DNA from: an uncultured Bacilli bacterium | GTDB taxonomy: Bacteria; Bacillota_I; Bacilli_A; RF39; UBA660 | Direction of reading: 5' to 3' | Assembly (NCBI GenBank): GCA_934086485.1 | Contig: CAKOIF010000001.1 | Coordinates: forward strand, 79,743-143,742 | Length of the DNA: 64,000 bases | Shown here: in pieces, positions 44,107-51,952 of the stretch | Numbering within the stretch: position 1 is the stretch's first letter | How the letters are laid out: each line of letters begins with the position of its first letter | Position numbers and translations under genes: made by a program | Notes under the pieces: model-generated | What the model was told of the DNA's origin: nothing | Database searches by the model: none | Seen by the model: the letters and a program-made list of their open reading frames with translations, nothing else

Positions 44107-47028
44107 ATGTATATAAAAAGTATTAAAATGCAAGGATTTAAGTCCTTTGCAGATAAAACGGAATTAGATTTTGATAAAAATATATGTGCAATAGTTGGAC
44201 CAAATGGAAGCGGTAAAAGTAATGTTGTTGATGCTCTTTTATGGGTTTTAGGAGAGCAAAGTGTCAAAACCTTACGTGGTGATGATAAGATGAGCGATAT
44301 CATTTTTAGTGGTTCTAAATCAAGAGAGGGTTTAACTAAAGCAAGCGTAAGTATTTTATTTGATAATGAAGATCATACTTTACCCTCAGAGTTTGGTGAA
44401 GTTGAAATAAAAAGAACTATTTATAAGACAGGTGAAAATGAATATTTTATAAATAACTCGAGAGTAAGACTTAAGGATATTACTGACCTTATACTTGATG
44501 TATCGTCAAAGTTCAATATAATTACGCAAGGAAATATTAATGCTTTAGTGGATAATAAATCCTCAGAAAGAAGAGTACTTTTTGAAAATGCTGCTGGAGT
44601 ATTAAAATATAAAAAAAGGAAAGAAGAAACTTTAAAAAAACTAGATAATACCAAAGAAAATATCACTAGATTAAACCTAATAATCAAGGAAGTTATGTCT
44701 TCTTTAAAGCCGTTAGAAAAGCAAAAAAAAGAAGCCGAAAAATATATCAAAATAAAGGATAATCTTGAAAATATTGAAGTTTCTTTAATTGCTAGTGATA
44801 TAACAAATATAAAAGAAAGATATGAAAACATTAAACTTGAGAATAATAAACTAAAAAAAGAGCAAGAAGTAAATGTTTTTCTGCATCCTGAGGAACTCGA
44901 AAAACTTAAATTAATACTTTTACAAATGGATGAAGAAATAAACAAATCAAATGAACAAATAATTCAAATTAATGATGATATATCAAGACTTCAAAGTCAA
45001 AAACAAATTAATTTAGAAAGAGTAAAATTAAGTGTAAACGAAAGTGCTATTAATGAAAACCTTTTAAGATTAAAAGAGGAAAAACTATCTATTGAGAAAA
45101 ACATTGCTGTACTTGATAGTGAAATAAAATCTTTAAAAGATGAATATAATATTTTAATTAAGGAATATAATGATAAAAATAATACTCAATTAAAGGAAAA
45201 AATTAAAATAACTACTTTAAAAAGTGATTACAATGTTAAATCTAAAGAACTATTTGACTTAGAAAACAGAGTTAATATTGCTAAAAGTAATATTGAAAAT
45301 AATTCTTTTTTACCTAAAAGTATTGCATCGGTTTTAAATTCAAAAGCTTTAAGTGGTATATGTGATCGTATTGAAAACTTAATTGAGGTAAATGATGCTC
45401 ATAAAATAGCCATTTCATCTTCTTTGGGAGCGGCCAAAAACTTTATAGTAACAACTGATTTTGATAGTGCAAAACGAGCTATTAAATATCTTAAAACTTT
45501 TAATTTAGGAAGATGTACATTCTTCCCACTTGATACTATAAAATCAAGATATATTGATAATGCAGCATTAAATAGTATTAAGGATTTAACTGGTTTTATT
45601 GGAATTGCCTCTGACCTTGTAAGTTATGATAAAAAATACAAAAATATTATTGAAAATCAACTTGGTAATGTTATTATTGTGGATAGTCTAGATGTTGCTA
45701 ATAAAATTGGTAAAAAGATTGATTATAAATATAAAATAGTCTCTTTAGAGGGTGATATCTTATATTCAGGTGGAGCAGTAAGTGGTGGTAGAGTAAATAC
45801 AAATAATGATGATAAATTAAACCTTTTACATATGCAAAATGAATATAATGATAAAAAAGGATTACTTCAAAGCATATCAGTTACTTTAGATAATGCTAAT
45901 GATAAATATGAAGAACTTGAGAAAGAAATTAGTGAAATTAATTATAAACTAACCGAAAAAAGAGTGTTAATTGAAAATAAAGAAAGAGTTTTATCGGAAA
46001 CAAAAGATAAACTAACATACACTGAAAGTAATATTGATGGCTTTAAAAACCTTAATAATAACACATTGAATGATAAAATCGAGGAAATATTATATACACT
46101 TAATAGTAAATCTAAAGAAAAAGAGATACTTGAAAATAATTTAATTTCTTTGAAATCTAGAAAGTTTGATTTAAATAATAAAATCGAAGATTTGGAAAGA
46201 AAGATTAATGAAGTAAATAGTAAATATAATAAAAATGAAAGCTTAATTAAAAATAATGAAATTGAAATCGGTAAGTTGGAGGTAAAAATGGACTCACTTC
46301 TTGAAAACCTTCAAAATGAGTATAATATGACTTATGAAAATGCTTTAAAATCTTATGAACTTACTATGGATCCTGAAGAGGCTAGAGAAATTGTAATTAA
46401 ATATAAAAATGATTTAAAGGGACTTACAAATATTAATACAGGAAGTATTTCAGAATATGATAGATTAAGTAAAAGATATGACTTTTTAGCGGGTCAAAAA
46501 GATGATTTAGAGTCATCCTCTAAAGAACTTTATAATATTATTGATGAAATGGATGATATTATGAAAAAGCGTTTTAAAGAGACTTTTGATAAAATATCTA
46601 CTGAATTTTCTATTGTATTTAGAAAGATGTTCAAAGGTGGAAATGGTGTTTTAAAACTAACTGATGAAAATGATTTGCTTAATACTGGAATCTCTATTTT
46701 AGCGGTTCCTCCAGGAAAAAAACTTAATTCTACATCAATGCTTTCCGGAGGAGAAAAAGCACTTACGGCAATATGTCTTATATTTGCAATACTTAATGTT
46801 AAACCAGCTCCATTTATTGTTTTAGATGAAGTTGAGGCACCACTTGATGAAGAAAATGTATCAATGTTTGGTGATTATTTAAAGAGTATGCAAAATATTA
46901 GCCAATTTATATTAATAACTCATAAAAAGAAAATGATGGAATATGCAAGTAACTTATATGGTGTAACAATGCAAGAGAGTGGAGTATCTAAGTTAGTAAG
47001 TGTAAAACTTGAAAATAATATAGAATAA
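44107..47028 (+). CDS. smc: Chromosome segregation ATPase SMC
   Basis: 973 residues. Walker A GPNGSGKSNVVDALLWVLG, long coiled coils, a hinge near residues 410-540 (LSGICDRIENLIEV to GGAVSGGRVN), and the C-terminal signature SMLSGGEKALTAI with Walker B FIVLDEVEAPLD. Bacillus SMC has about 1186 residues, so both coiled-coil arms are shorter by about 100 residues. Function in DNA compaction with ScpA/ScpB is expected. Operon with rnc. Confidence 0.95.
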   Translation: MYIKSIKMQGFKSFADKTELDFDKNICAIVGPNGSGKSNVVDALLWVLGEQSVKTLRGDDKMSDIIFSGSKSREGLTKASVSILFDNEDHTLPSEFGEVEIKRTIYKTGENEYFINNSRVRLKDITDLILDVSSKFNIITQGNINALVDNKSSERRVLFENAAGVLKYKKRKEETLKKLDNTKENITRLNLIIKEVMSSLKPLEKQKKEAEKYIKIKDNLENIEVSLIASDITNIKERYENIKLENNKLKKEQEVNVFLHPEELEKLKLILLQMDEEINKSNEQIIQINDDISRLQSQKQINLERVKLSVNESAINENLLRLKEEKLSIEKNIAVLDSEIKSLKDEYNILIKEYNDKNNTQLKEKIKITTLKSDYNVKSKELFDLENRVNIAKSNIENNSFLPKSIASVLNSKALSGICDRIENLIEVNDAHKIAISSSLGAAKNFIVTTDFDSAKRAIKYLKTFNLGRCTFFPLDTIKSRYIDNAALNSIKDLTGFIGIASDLVSYDKKYKNIIENQLGNVIIVDSLDVANKIGKKIDYKYKIVSLEGDILYSGGAVSGGRVNTNNDDKLNLLHMQNEYNDKKGLLQSISVTLDNANDKYEELEKEISEINYKLTEKRVLIENKERVLSETKDKLTYTESNIDGFKNLNNNTLNDKIEEILYTLNSKSKEKEILENNLISLKSRKFDLNNKIEDLERKINEVNSKYNKNESLIKNNEIEIGKLEVKMDSLLENLQNEYNMTYENALKSYELTMDPEEAREIVIKYKNDLKGLTNINTGSISEYDRLSKRYDFLAGQKDDLESSSKELYNIIDEMDDIMKKRFKETFDKISTEFSIVFRKMFKGGNGVLKLTDENDLLNTGISILAVPPGKKLNSTSMLSGGEKALTAICLIFAILNVKPAPFIVLDEVEAPLDEENVSMFGDYLKSMQNISQFILITHKKKMMEYASNLYGVTMQESGVSKLVSVKLENNIE

Positions 47029-47040
47029 CATTAAAATAGG

Positions 47041-47070
47041 TTTACAAAATAGTGTTAAGTAATGTATAAT
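47041..47070 (+). promoter_or_regulatory. Promoter of the HTH gene
   Basis: TTTACA (47041-47046), 18 bp, TATAAT (47065-47070). Confidence 0.7.
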
Positions 47071-47099
47071 AAAAATGTAAAGGAGTACAAGGATAATTT

Positions 47100-47897
47100 A
47101 TGGACGCATTAAACAAATTATTACAAGATTTAGGAATATCTAAGGTAAAATTAGCAAAATATTTAGGAGTATCAAGACAAATGGTTTACAATTATTTGAC
47201 ATTTGAGGATATCAATAATTGGCCAAAAGAAAAGAAAGCATTACTATTTCAATTATTAGAAATAGATTCTTCCTCTTTTAAAGGATTTGATAAAATTAAA
47301 GTGACAACTGAATATATGCTTAGAATTGAAAAGAAATTAAATAATACATCACAAAAGGAAGAAAATATGACAAATAATTTTGATTTAAGTGGAATAACAA
47401 GAGATGATAAATGTCTTTTATCTGATATTGTTTATTTACTTAAGGAAAAGTTAATTGATGGTTCAAAAGCAGAGAAGGGGACAGTACAATATATCTATTA
47501 CCTACTTTCTTCGATGGAAAATGTACCTGAAATTAAATATATGCTTGCTTATATAGCTAAAACAAATGGATTTATTGATCCAGATGAATTTCTTTATAAT
47601 GAAGATAAACAATTTATTTTCGAGGGAATATTATATTCTGGTTTAACTTTATATAATAATGGGGGAGCCTCAAAGAGTAAAGTTGCTGAATCAAGAAAAA
47701 GATTTATTCGCGAAATCGAACTTAAAAAACAAGAAAAAATTGGTCGTACACAGGCTCTAAATACAATTAGAGTTCAAGCATTACACGAACTTGGTTATAC
47801 TGATATTAATAAAGAAAATGCTACAGAAGTATTTGAAAAAATTGCAGAAATTGAATCAAGAAAAATGTGTGGCATTCCTGAAGATAAAAAGAAATAG
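47100..47897 (+). CDS. Helix-turn-helix DNA-binding protein
   Basis: 265 residues. The N-terminal LLQDLGISKVKLAKYLGVSRQMVYNYL is a Cro/XRE-like helix-turn-helix. The rest is helical and charged: SGITRDDKCLLSDIVYLLKEK, TVQYIYYLLSSM and KQEKIGRTQALNTIRVQALHELG. I do not know the target. It has its own promoter and terminator (47894-47917) and follows smc. A role as a chromosome-organising or cell-cycle regulator is only a guess. Confidence 0.75.
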   Translation: MDALNKLLQDLGISKVKLAKYLGVSRQMVYNYLTFEDINNWPKEKKALLFQLLEIDSSSFKGFDKIKVTTEYMLRIEKKLNNTSQKEENMTNNFDLSGITRDDKCLLSDIVYLLKEKLIDGSKAEKGTVQYIYYLLSSMENVPEIKYMLAYIAKTNGFIDPDEFLYNEDKQFIFEGILYSGLTLYNNGGASKSKVAESRKRFIREIELKKQEKIGRTQALNTIRVQALHELGYTDINKENATEVFEKIAEIESRKMCGIPEDKKK

Positions 47898-47917
47898 GGG
47901 ACTACCCTATTTTTTTA
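47894..47917 (+). terminator. Terminator of the HTH gene
   Basis: ATAGGG, GACTA loop, CCCTAT, seven T. Confidence 0.8.
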
Positions 47918-47944
47918 TGAAATAAATCATGCGTGTATATATAT

Positions 47945-48031
47945 CCTTATTTATATATTAATAAGGTATTATATTATAACCTTATTTTATATTTAATAAG
48001 GTAAATAATACTTTATTTATATTTAATAATG
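47945..48031. repeat. Three imperfect palindromic repeats
   Basis: Three 22-bp units of type CCTTATTTATATTTAATAAGG at 47945, 47980 and 48010 (spacing 35 and 30 bp); the third has diverged. The stretch 47918-48267 holds no gene that I can support, only these repeats, the 21-bp tandem repeat and a terminator. Confidence 0.6.
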
Positions 48032-48109
48032 TTCTATATAATTCATAATTTTAAATTTAAATAAAATTTTTAATATTAAAATTAATTTTTTTTTTAGCTA
48101 AATTATAAA

Positions 48110-48151
48110 TTAAATTTCTAACATAAATAATTAAATTTCTAACATAAATAA
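48110..48151. repeat. Exact tandem repeat, 21 bp x 2
   Basis: TTAAATTTCTAACATAAATAA occurs twice without gap (48110-48130 and 48131-48151). Confidence 0.8.
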
Positions 48152-48161
48152 TATTTACAAT

Positions 48162-48195
48162 AAAAAAGCATCAATGAACTAATCAATTAATGCTT
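48162..48195 (-). terminator. Terminator of the PIG-L gene
   Basis: On the minus strand AAGCAT...ATGCTT hairpin with AAT/ATT extension followed by TTTTTT. Confidence 0.55.
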
Positions 48196-48267
48196 AAATT
48201 TCCTTAATTTTATATCAATTACTATCTTCGCATAATATATATTATGTTAACTTATGTTTCTTTTTCA

Positions 48268-49605
48268 TTATCTAACTAAACTGATTATTAATATTATTAT
48301 AATAACAAGTACTATACCAATAGCTACATATAATAGTATATTACTTTGCGTAGTATGGTCATTTATATCAACTGTAGTATTTTGGTCTTGATTTTGATCA
48401 TCCTTAATTGGTTCTTTAGTATTTTTAATGTCTTTAACATTTTCAAACATATTATTTTTTTCTTCATCTTCGCCAACAGCACTATAATATAAACCATACT
48501 GGCAAGGACTATAGGTTTTTATTTGTGTTGCACTAGTAAATGAATTATTCTTTCCATTAAGCCAATCAGTGAACCAAGTATATTGTTGCGATAAATGATA
48601 TGAATAACCTATTTTAGATACTTCATATGCAGTTTTACCACCAAATGATGAAAGAGGTTTATCATAATCTAAAACAATCGGATTTTCCTTATATAAATGT
48701 AAATATAGTTTTTGAATTTGCCAAGGCTCATACCCTACTCCTTCGATTGTATAATTTTTATCATAAGCAAGTTTATAAGCACTTTCTAAAACATAAGTAT
48801 TAAGCATATGTTGTCCGTGAGAATACTCCCCTTTTTCATCGTGGCCTACGACTACATAAGGTTTATATTTTCTTATTTGGGTTACTTCATACTTTATTGC
48901 ATCTTCGAGTGAAAAACCAGCATTTTGTAAATTTAATAAAGCACCATCCCTTGTTGTTGCCCAAGCATCAGGAAAATCACTTACAACTGGATAATATTTA
49001 ATTCCCACTGCCCATAATCCATTTAAAAGTTCATGATATCTTAAAACATTATTTGTGTGTCTAGTAAAATATACTACTTGAATCTTTTTACCAGCATCAA
49101 CATATGTTGGCATTAATCCTGCAAAAAAAAGTTGTTCATCATCAGCGTGAGTTGTAAATAGCATTAAGTCCGCAGTATCTAAATTTTTCCAATCTTGAAC
49201 CATATCAGGTAAGTTGTCATCATTATAAATATAAATGTCTGCGATAGAAAATTCATCTTCATATTGTATTTTAAATGTGTTAACATTATTATTTACCTTT
49301 ATAAGTTCATGTAAATAACCATTTTGTCCAACAATATTTTCATAATTGTCAAATAAAATTTTTCCTTTTGTAGAATGATCATGATACATAATATAAACAT
49401 TTTTAATGTTTTCCTCACATTCAACACTTAATGCATAATTTTTAGATTTAGTTAAAAATGTTGAAAAATTATCATCAGTAATATCTTTTGTAGGATAATA
49501 ACCAACCTTTATATTACATTCGCTTGTAATATCTTTAGCATTTACCATTATTGGTAAAATAATCATAATAATTAAAACAATAAATCTTTTCACTTTTTTT
49601 ACCAC
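48268..49605 (-). CDS. Secreted, membrane-tethered PIG-L/LmbE-family deacetylase
   Basis: 445 residues. Signal peptide (residues 1-23), a 110-residue N-terminal region, then the PIG-L domain: LMLFTTHADDEQLFFAGL (HxDDE motif with HADDE instead of the usual HPDDE), TRHTNNVLRYHELLNGL and VVGHDEKGEYSHGQHM, giving the zinc His/Asp ligands. A Lys/Asp-rich linker leads to a C-terminal transmembrane helix (ILLYVAIGIVLVIIIILII). Such enzymes remove N-acetyl groups from GlcNAc-containing substrates; outside the cell the target may be peptidoglycan or host glycans (inference). An extended -10 (49631-49623) precedes it. Confidence 0.8.
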   Translation of the reverse strand: MVKKVKRFIVLIIMIILPIMVNAKDITSECNIKVGYYPTKDITDDNFSTFLTKSKNYALSVECEENIKNVYIMYHDHSTKGKILFDNYENIVGQNGYLHELIKVNNNVNTFKIQYEDEFSIADIYIYNDDNLPDMVQDWKNLDTADLMLFTTHADDEQLFFAGLMPTYVDAGKKIQVVYFTRHTNNVLRYHELLNGLWAVGIKYYPVVSDFPDAWATTRDGALLNLQNAGFSLEDAIKYEVTQIRKYKPYVVVGHDEKGEYSHGQHMLNTYVLESAYKLAYDKNYTIEGVGYEPWQIQKLYLHLYKENPIVLDYDKPLSSFGGKTAYEVSKIGYSYHLSQQYTWFTDWLNGKNNSFTSATQIKTYSPCQYGLYYSAVGEDEEKNNMFENVKDIKNTKEPIKDDQNQDQNTTVDINDHTTQSNILLYVAIGIVLVIIIILIISLVR

Positions 49606-49622
49606 CTTTACTATATATATTT

Positions 49623-49631
49623 AGTATACCA
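49623..49631 (-). promoter_or_regulatory. Extended -10 promoter of the PIG-L gene
   Basis: TGGTATACT on the minus strand; AGTATACCATACT around it is palindromic. Confidence 0.45.
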
Positions 49632-49635
49632 TACT

Positions 49636-50238
49636 TTAGAGTTTATTTATAAAGAAATTAAATAATTTTTCAGAATTTTCGTCGTCTAAGTCTTCAGGAT
49701 GCCACTGCACTCCAATAAAACATTTTTTAGTTTTATCCTCAACTTCTTCGATTATATCATTGCAAACTGCACCCACATTTAAATCAGTACTTTCCACATA
49801 GTCTTTGTGTCTTGAGTTAACCAATATAGTTTCTTTGCAAATAATCGAGTATAATAAACTATCTTTATTTATACTTATATTATGTACATACTTTTCTTTA
49901 CTTTTGTGTGCTAATGTATTTAAATGCCCAAATTTACCATTAAAGGCTACACCCATAGTTTGCATACCTAAACATATTCCCAAAAGAGGTTTATCTAACT
50001 TATATAGATATTTTGCTACCTCAAGTTCCAAAGGATAAATATCATCTCCTCCAGGAAGAATTATACCATCACAAATATCAATGAGTCCCTTAACCTTATT
50101 AAAATCATCATTAAAAGCAAAAGGTATTAAAATAACCTGGACCTTACCATTTAACTTATTATATATATTTTTAGGTATATATAATATTTCCTTATTATTT
50201 AAATTTTCTTCTCTTGTAAATATTCCTACTCTTTTCAT
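49636..50238 (-). CDS. Class I glutamine amidotransferase-like, PuuD/C26-type peptidase
   Basis: 200 residues. Nucleophile Cys in KPLLGICLGMQTMGVAF, the His in IGVQWHPEDLDDENS followed by Glu (HPED) complete the C26 triad. Family members hydrolyse gamma-glutamyl bonds, for example gamma-glutamyl-GABA. The oxyanion region IDGIILPGGDDIYP-like sequence (CDGIILPGGDDIYPLE) is well conserved. It ends 2 bp before the ZIP transporter gene is read, so both minus-strand genes form one transcript. Gamma-glutamyl hydrolases occur in amidoligase neighbourhoods, and an amidoligase is 2 kb away. Confidence 0.85.
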   Translation of the reverse strand: MKRVGIFTREENLNNKEILYIPKNIYNKLNGKVQVILIPFAFNDDFNKVKGLIDICDGIILPGGDDIYPLELEVAKYLYKLDKPLLGICLGMQTMGVAFNGKFGHLNTLAHKSKEKYVHNISINKDSLLYSIICKETILVNSRHKDYVESTDLNVGAVCNDIIEEVEDKTKKCFIGVQWHPEDLDDENSEKLFNFFINKL

Positions 50239-50240
50239 AA

Positions 50241-50981
50241 TTAAATTATAATACTAATTAAGATAATAATAAAGCCTAAAATAAGTCCAATGTTCATAAA
50301 TTTATTTTCCTTATAAGAAAGTACCCTAGGAAGCATTTGTTCAATAGATAATGTTATCATTAAAAAAGCTACACCAGTAAGTATTAAAGAAAGGGTTATA
50401 ACACTAACAAATCTTGCTAAAAACAAATATGATAGTACTGCTCCAATAAACTCTGAAAATCCGCTTAAAAAGGTGTTTAAAAAAGCTTTTTTGCGACTTC
50501 CTGTGGCATAATATATTGGAACTGCTATAGCAATGCCTTCGGGAAAATTATGAAGTGCTATTGCTAAAGCCATCTTAATACCTAAATTTAAATCTTTATA
50601 ACTACTTATGAATGTAATTACTCCTTCGGGTAGATTATGCATAATTAAAACAACCATTGATAAAATTCCTAATTTATATAAATTATTTTCATATTTTGAT
50701 AAAAGATTACTTATATATTTAATTAGATAATAACTGCATAAAAATAATAAGCTAAATAATAATATTGACCATATTTTATATCTATTAATTATTATAAATA
50801 TTGAACTAGGAAGTAAATCAAATATACTAATTCCAATCATAATAGCAATTGAAAAAGATAAAGAAAATGTAATAAATTTATTTATATTTTGACTTTTAAT
50901 TTTAACAAACAAAAACATGCAACCTAAACAAGTTGAAAATGATGCAAATAAAGATACTAATAAAGCATTAATTATATTCAT
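50241..50981 (-). CDS. ZIP-family metal transporter
   Basis: 246 residues, about eight helices. The metal-binding helices carry HNLPEGVITF and ALHNFPEGIAIAVPI. ZIP proteins import Zn2+, Mn2+ or Fe2+ into the cytoplasm; the metal is not deducible. The start codon has no Shine-Dalgarno sequence, and TATAAT (50992-50987) ends 5 bp before the ATG, so translation may be leaderless. It is divergent from the toxin-antitoxin locus. Confidence 0.9.
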   Translation of the reverse strand: MNIINALLVSLFASFSTCLGCMFLFVKIKSQNINKFITFSLSFSIAIMIGISIFDLLPSSIFIIINRYKIWSILLFSLLFLCSYYLIKYISNLLSKYENNLYKLGILSMVVLIMHNLPEGVITFISSYKDLNLGIKMALAIALHNFPEGIAIAVPIYYATGSRKKAFLNTFLSGFSEFIGAVLSYLFLARFVSVITLSLILTGVAFLMITLSIEQMLPRVLSYKENKFMNIGLILGFIIILISIII

Positions 50982-51024
50982 AATAAATTATATTTTTCTT
51001 GTAAATAATTATTAATAAATTTAA

Positions 51025-51053
51025 TTGACAGATTGTAAAAATAATGTTATATT
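51025..51053 (+). promoter_or_regulatory. Promoter of the type III toxin-antitoxin locus
   Basis: TTGACA (51025-51030), 17 bp, TATATT (51048-51053). One of the strongest promoters in the window; transcription would start just upstream of the RNA repeats. Confidence 0.85.
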
Positions 51054-51080
51054 ACTATTGCATTCAATGAATGCTAATGC

Positions 51081-51185
51081 AAATGTAAATCGCCTCTAGG
51101 TGGTGCGAGCAATAAATGATCCTAGTCGTGAAATGTTAATCGCCTCCGAGTGGTGCGAGCAATAAATGATCTCGGTTGCAAATGT
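51081..51185 (+). ncRNA. Type III antitoxin RNA, two 50-nt tandem repeats (CptI-like)
   Basis: Two direct repeats with period exactly 50 (51081-51130 and 51131-51180) and a partial third unit. Each contains CGCC, a variable 5-mer, TGGTGCGAGCAATAAATGAT, and a matching 5-mer. The variable 5-mers covary: CTAGG with CCTAG in copy 1, CCGAG with CTCGG in copy 2. CGCC can also pair with GGTG, so each unit can form an H-type pseudoknot, the shape of known ToxI and CptI antitoxins. Units start at AAATGT, compatible with toxin cleavage after A-rich sequence. A terminator and the toxin gene follow. Confidence 0.85.
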
Positions 51186-51186
51186 T

Positions 51187-51231
51187 GGGAACCCTAAATC
51201 TATTTTAGAGTTTCCATTTTTATTATTTTTT
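51187..51231 (+). terminator. Terminator between antitoxin RNA and toxin gene
   Basis: Stem GGGAACCCTAAA / TTTAGAGTTTCC (with a bulge and mismatch) followed by T-rich sequence. Type III loci always have such a leaky terminator so that antitoxin RNA is in excess over toxin mRNA. Confidence 0.75.
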
Positions 51232-51248
51232 AAGGAGGAAATGAAATT

Positions 51249-51716
51249 ATGAAAGTAATAACAGGATATTTATATCATATTAAAGATGAATTTTTTGATA
51301 AAATTAATGCTAAAAGTGTGATGATTAATCATAAAAATGGTCATTCTAGACCTTCATATCTAGCAATAAAAGATGGTAAAATTCTTTGGTTTATTCCTTT
51401 AAGTTCTAAAATTCAAAAATACCAGAAAATTGTTAATAGAAAAATGAAAAAATATGGTGAATGTAAAACAATATTAATTAAAGATATTGCCGGAAATAAG
51501 GAAGCAATCTTAATTCAAAATGCATTTCCAACATTAGAAAAGTATATACAAAACAGGCATACTATTAATGGAAAAGTTGTTAAAGTTCCATCTGCAGTAT
51601 GTAAAGAAATTCTAAATAATTTTAAATATATGCTATCATTAAAAGAAAATGGTTTAAACTTATTTTTTACTGATATAGACTCTATTAAATCTCAGTTATT
51701 AAAGGAACTTCAATAA
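51249..51716 (+). CDS. cptN: Type III toxin-antitoxin endoribonuclease, CptN/ToxN-like
   Basis: 155 residues. The protein has the compact beta-rich core of ToxN/CptN-type RNases: VMINHKNGHSRPSYLAIKD, ILWFIPLSSKIQKYQKI, ILIKDIAGNKEAILIQNAFP, and a helical C-terminus SAVCKEILNNFKYMLSLKEN. The HSRPSYLAI and PLSS/ALLIQNAFP-like segments are the ones that hold the catalytic region in this family as far as I recall. RBS AAGGAGG follows the terminator. Gene order promoter, RNA repeats, terminator, toxin is diagnostic for type III systems, and two repeats of about 50 nt fit the cptIN family. Function: RNA cleavage, probably phage defence or plasmid/element maintenance. Confidence 0.8.
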   Translation: MKVITGYLYHIKDEFFDKINAKSVMINHKNGHSRPSYLAIKDGKILWFIPLSSKIQKYQKIVNRKMKKYGECKTILIKDIAGNKEAILIQNAFPTLEKYIQNRHTINGKVVKVPSAVCKEILNNFKYMLSLKENGLNLFFTDIDSIKSQLLKELQ

Positions 51717-51781
51717 TATATACCAATTATTTCCATAGTATTTTTTTCAAAACTATCCATAATAATATCAGGAGGAAATAA

Positions 51782-51904
51782 ATGAGTAATTCAAGAAGTA
51801 ATGCTAGAACTTGTAAAGCAAAAGCAAGAAACAACACTAGAAGTAATTCACAATCTGCAAGAAGTAATTCTACAAATGCTAGAGCTAACTCAAGAAGTAA
51901 ATAA
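51782..51904 (+). CDS. 40-residue basic Ser/Asn/Arg-rich peptide
   Basis: The short frame MSNSRSNARTCKAKARNN.. ends ..NSRSK; it has no hydrophobic segment, one Cys, eight Arg and many Asn and Ser. AGGAGG lies five bases before the ATG and a terminator hairpin (51916-51945) follows, so it is likely expressed, possibly with the toxin transcript 65 bp upstream. Composition suggests a nucleic-acid-binding or spore-coat-like small protein, but I do not recognise it. Confidence 0.6.
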   Translation: MSNSRSNARTCKAKARNNTRSNSQSARSNSTNARANSRSK

Positions 51905-51915
51905 GCATTATAGAT

Positions 51916-51945
51916 GAAAAAAGGAAGGTAAACCCTTCCCTTTTA
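51916..51945 (+). terminator. Terminator after the basic peptide gene
   Basis: GGAAGG, TAAAC loop, CCTTCC, with A and T runs. Confidence 0.7.
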
Positions 51946-51952
51946 TTATGAT

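Noticed and set aside
44421..44945. Long minus-strand frame inside smc
   Set aside because: Shadow of a Lys/Glu-rich coiled coil; the reverse strand gives Ser/Phe/Leu-rich nonsense without RBS.
47100..47897. Calling the HTH gene a known cell-division regulator because it follows smc
   Set aside because: It has its own promoter and no diagnostic motif beyond the HTH; adjacency alone is not evidence.
51081..51231. Riboswitch with tandem aptamers
   Set aside because: The repeats precede a terminator like a riboswitch, but they are repeats of identical loop sequence in front of a ToxN-like toxin; the type III antitoxin explanation fits all parts.
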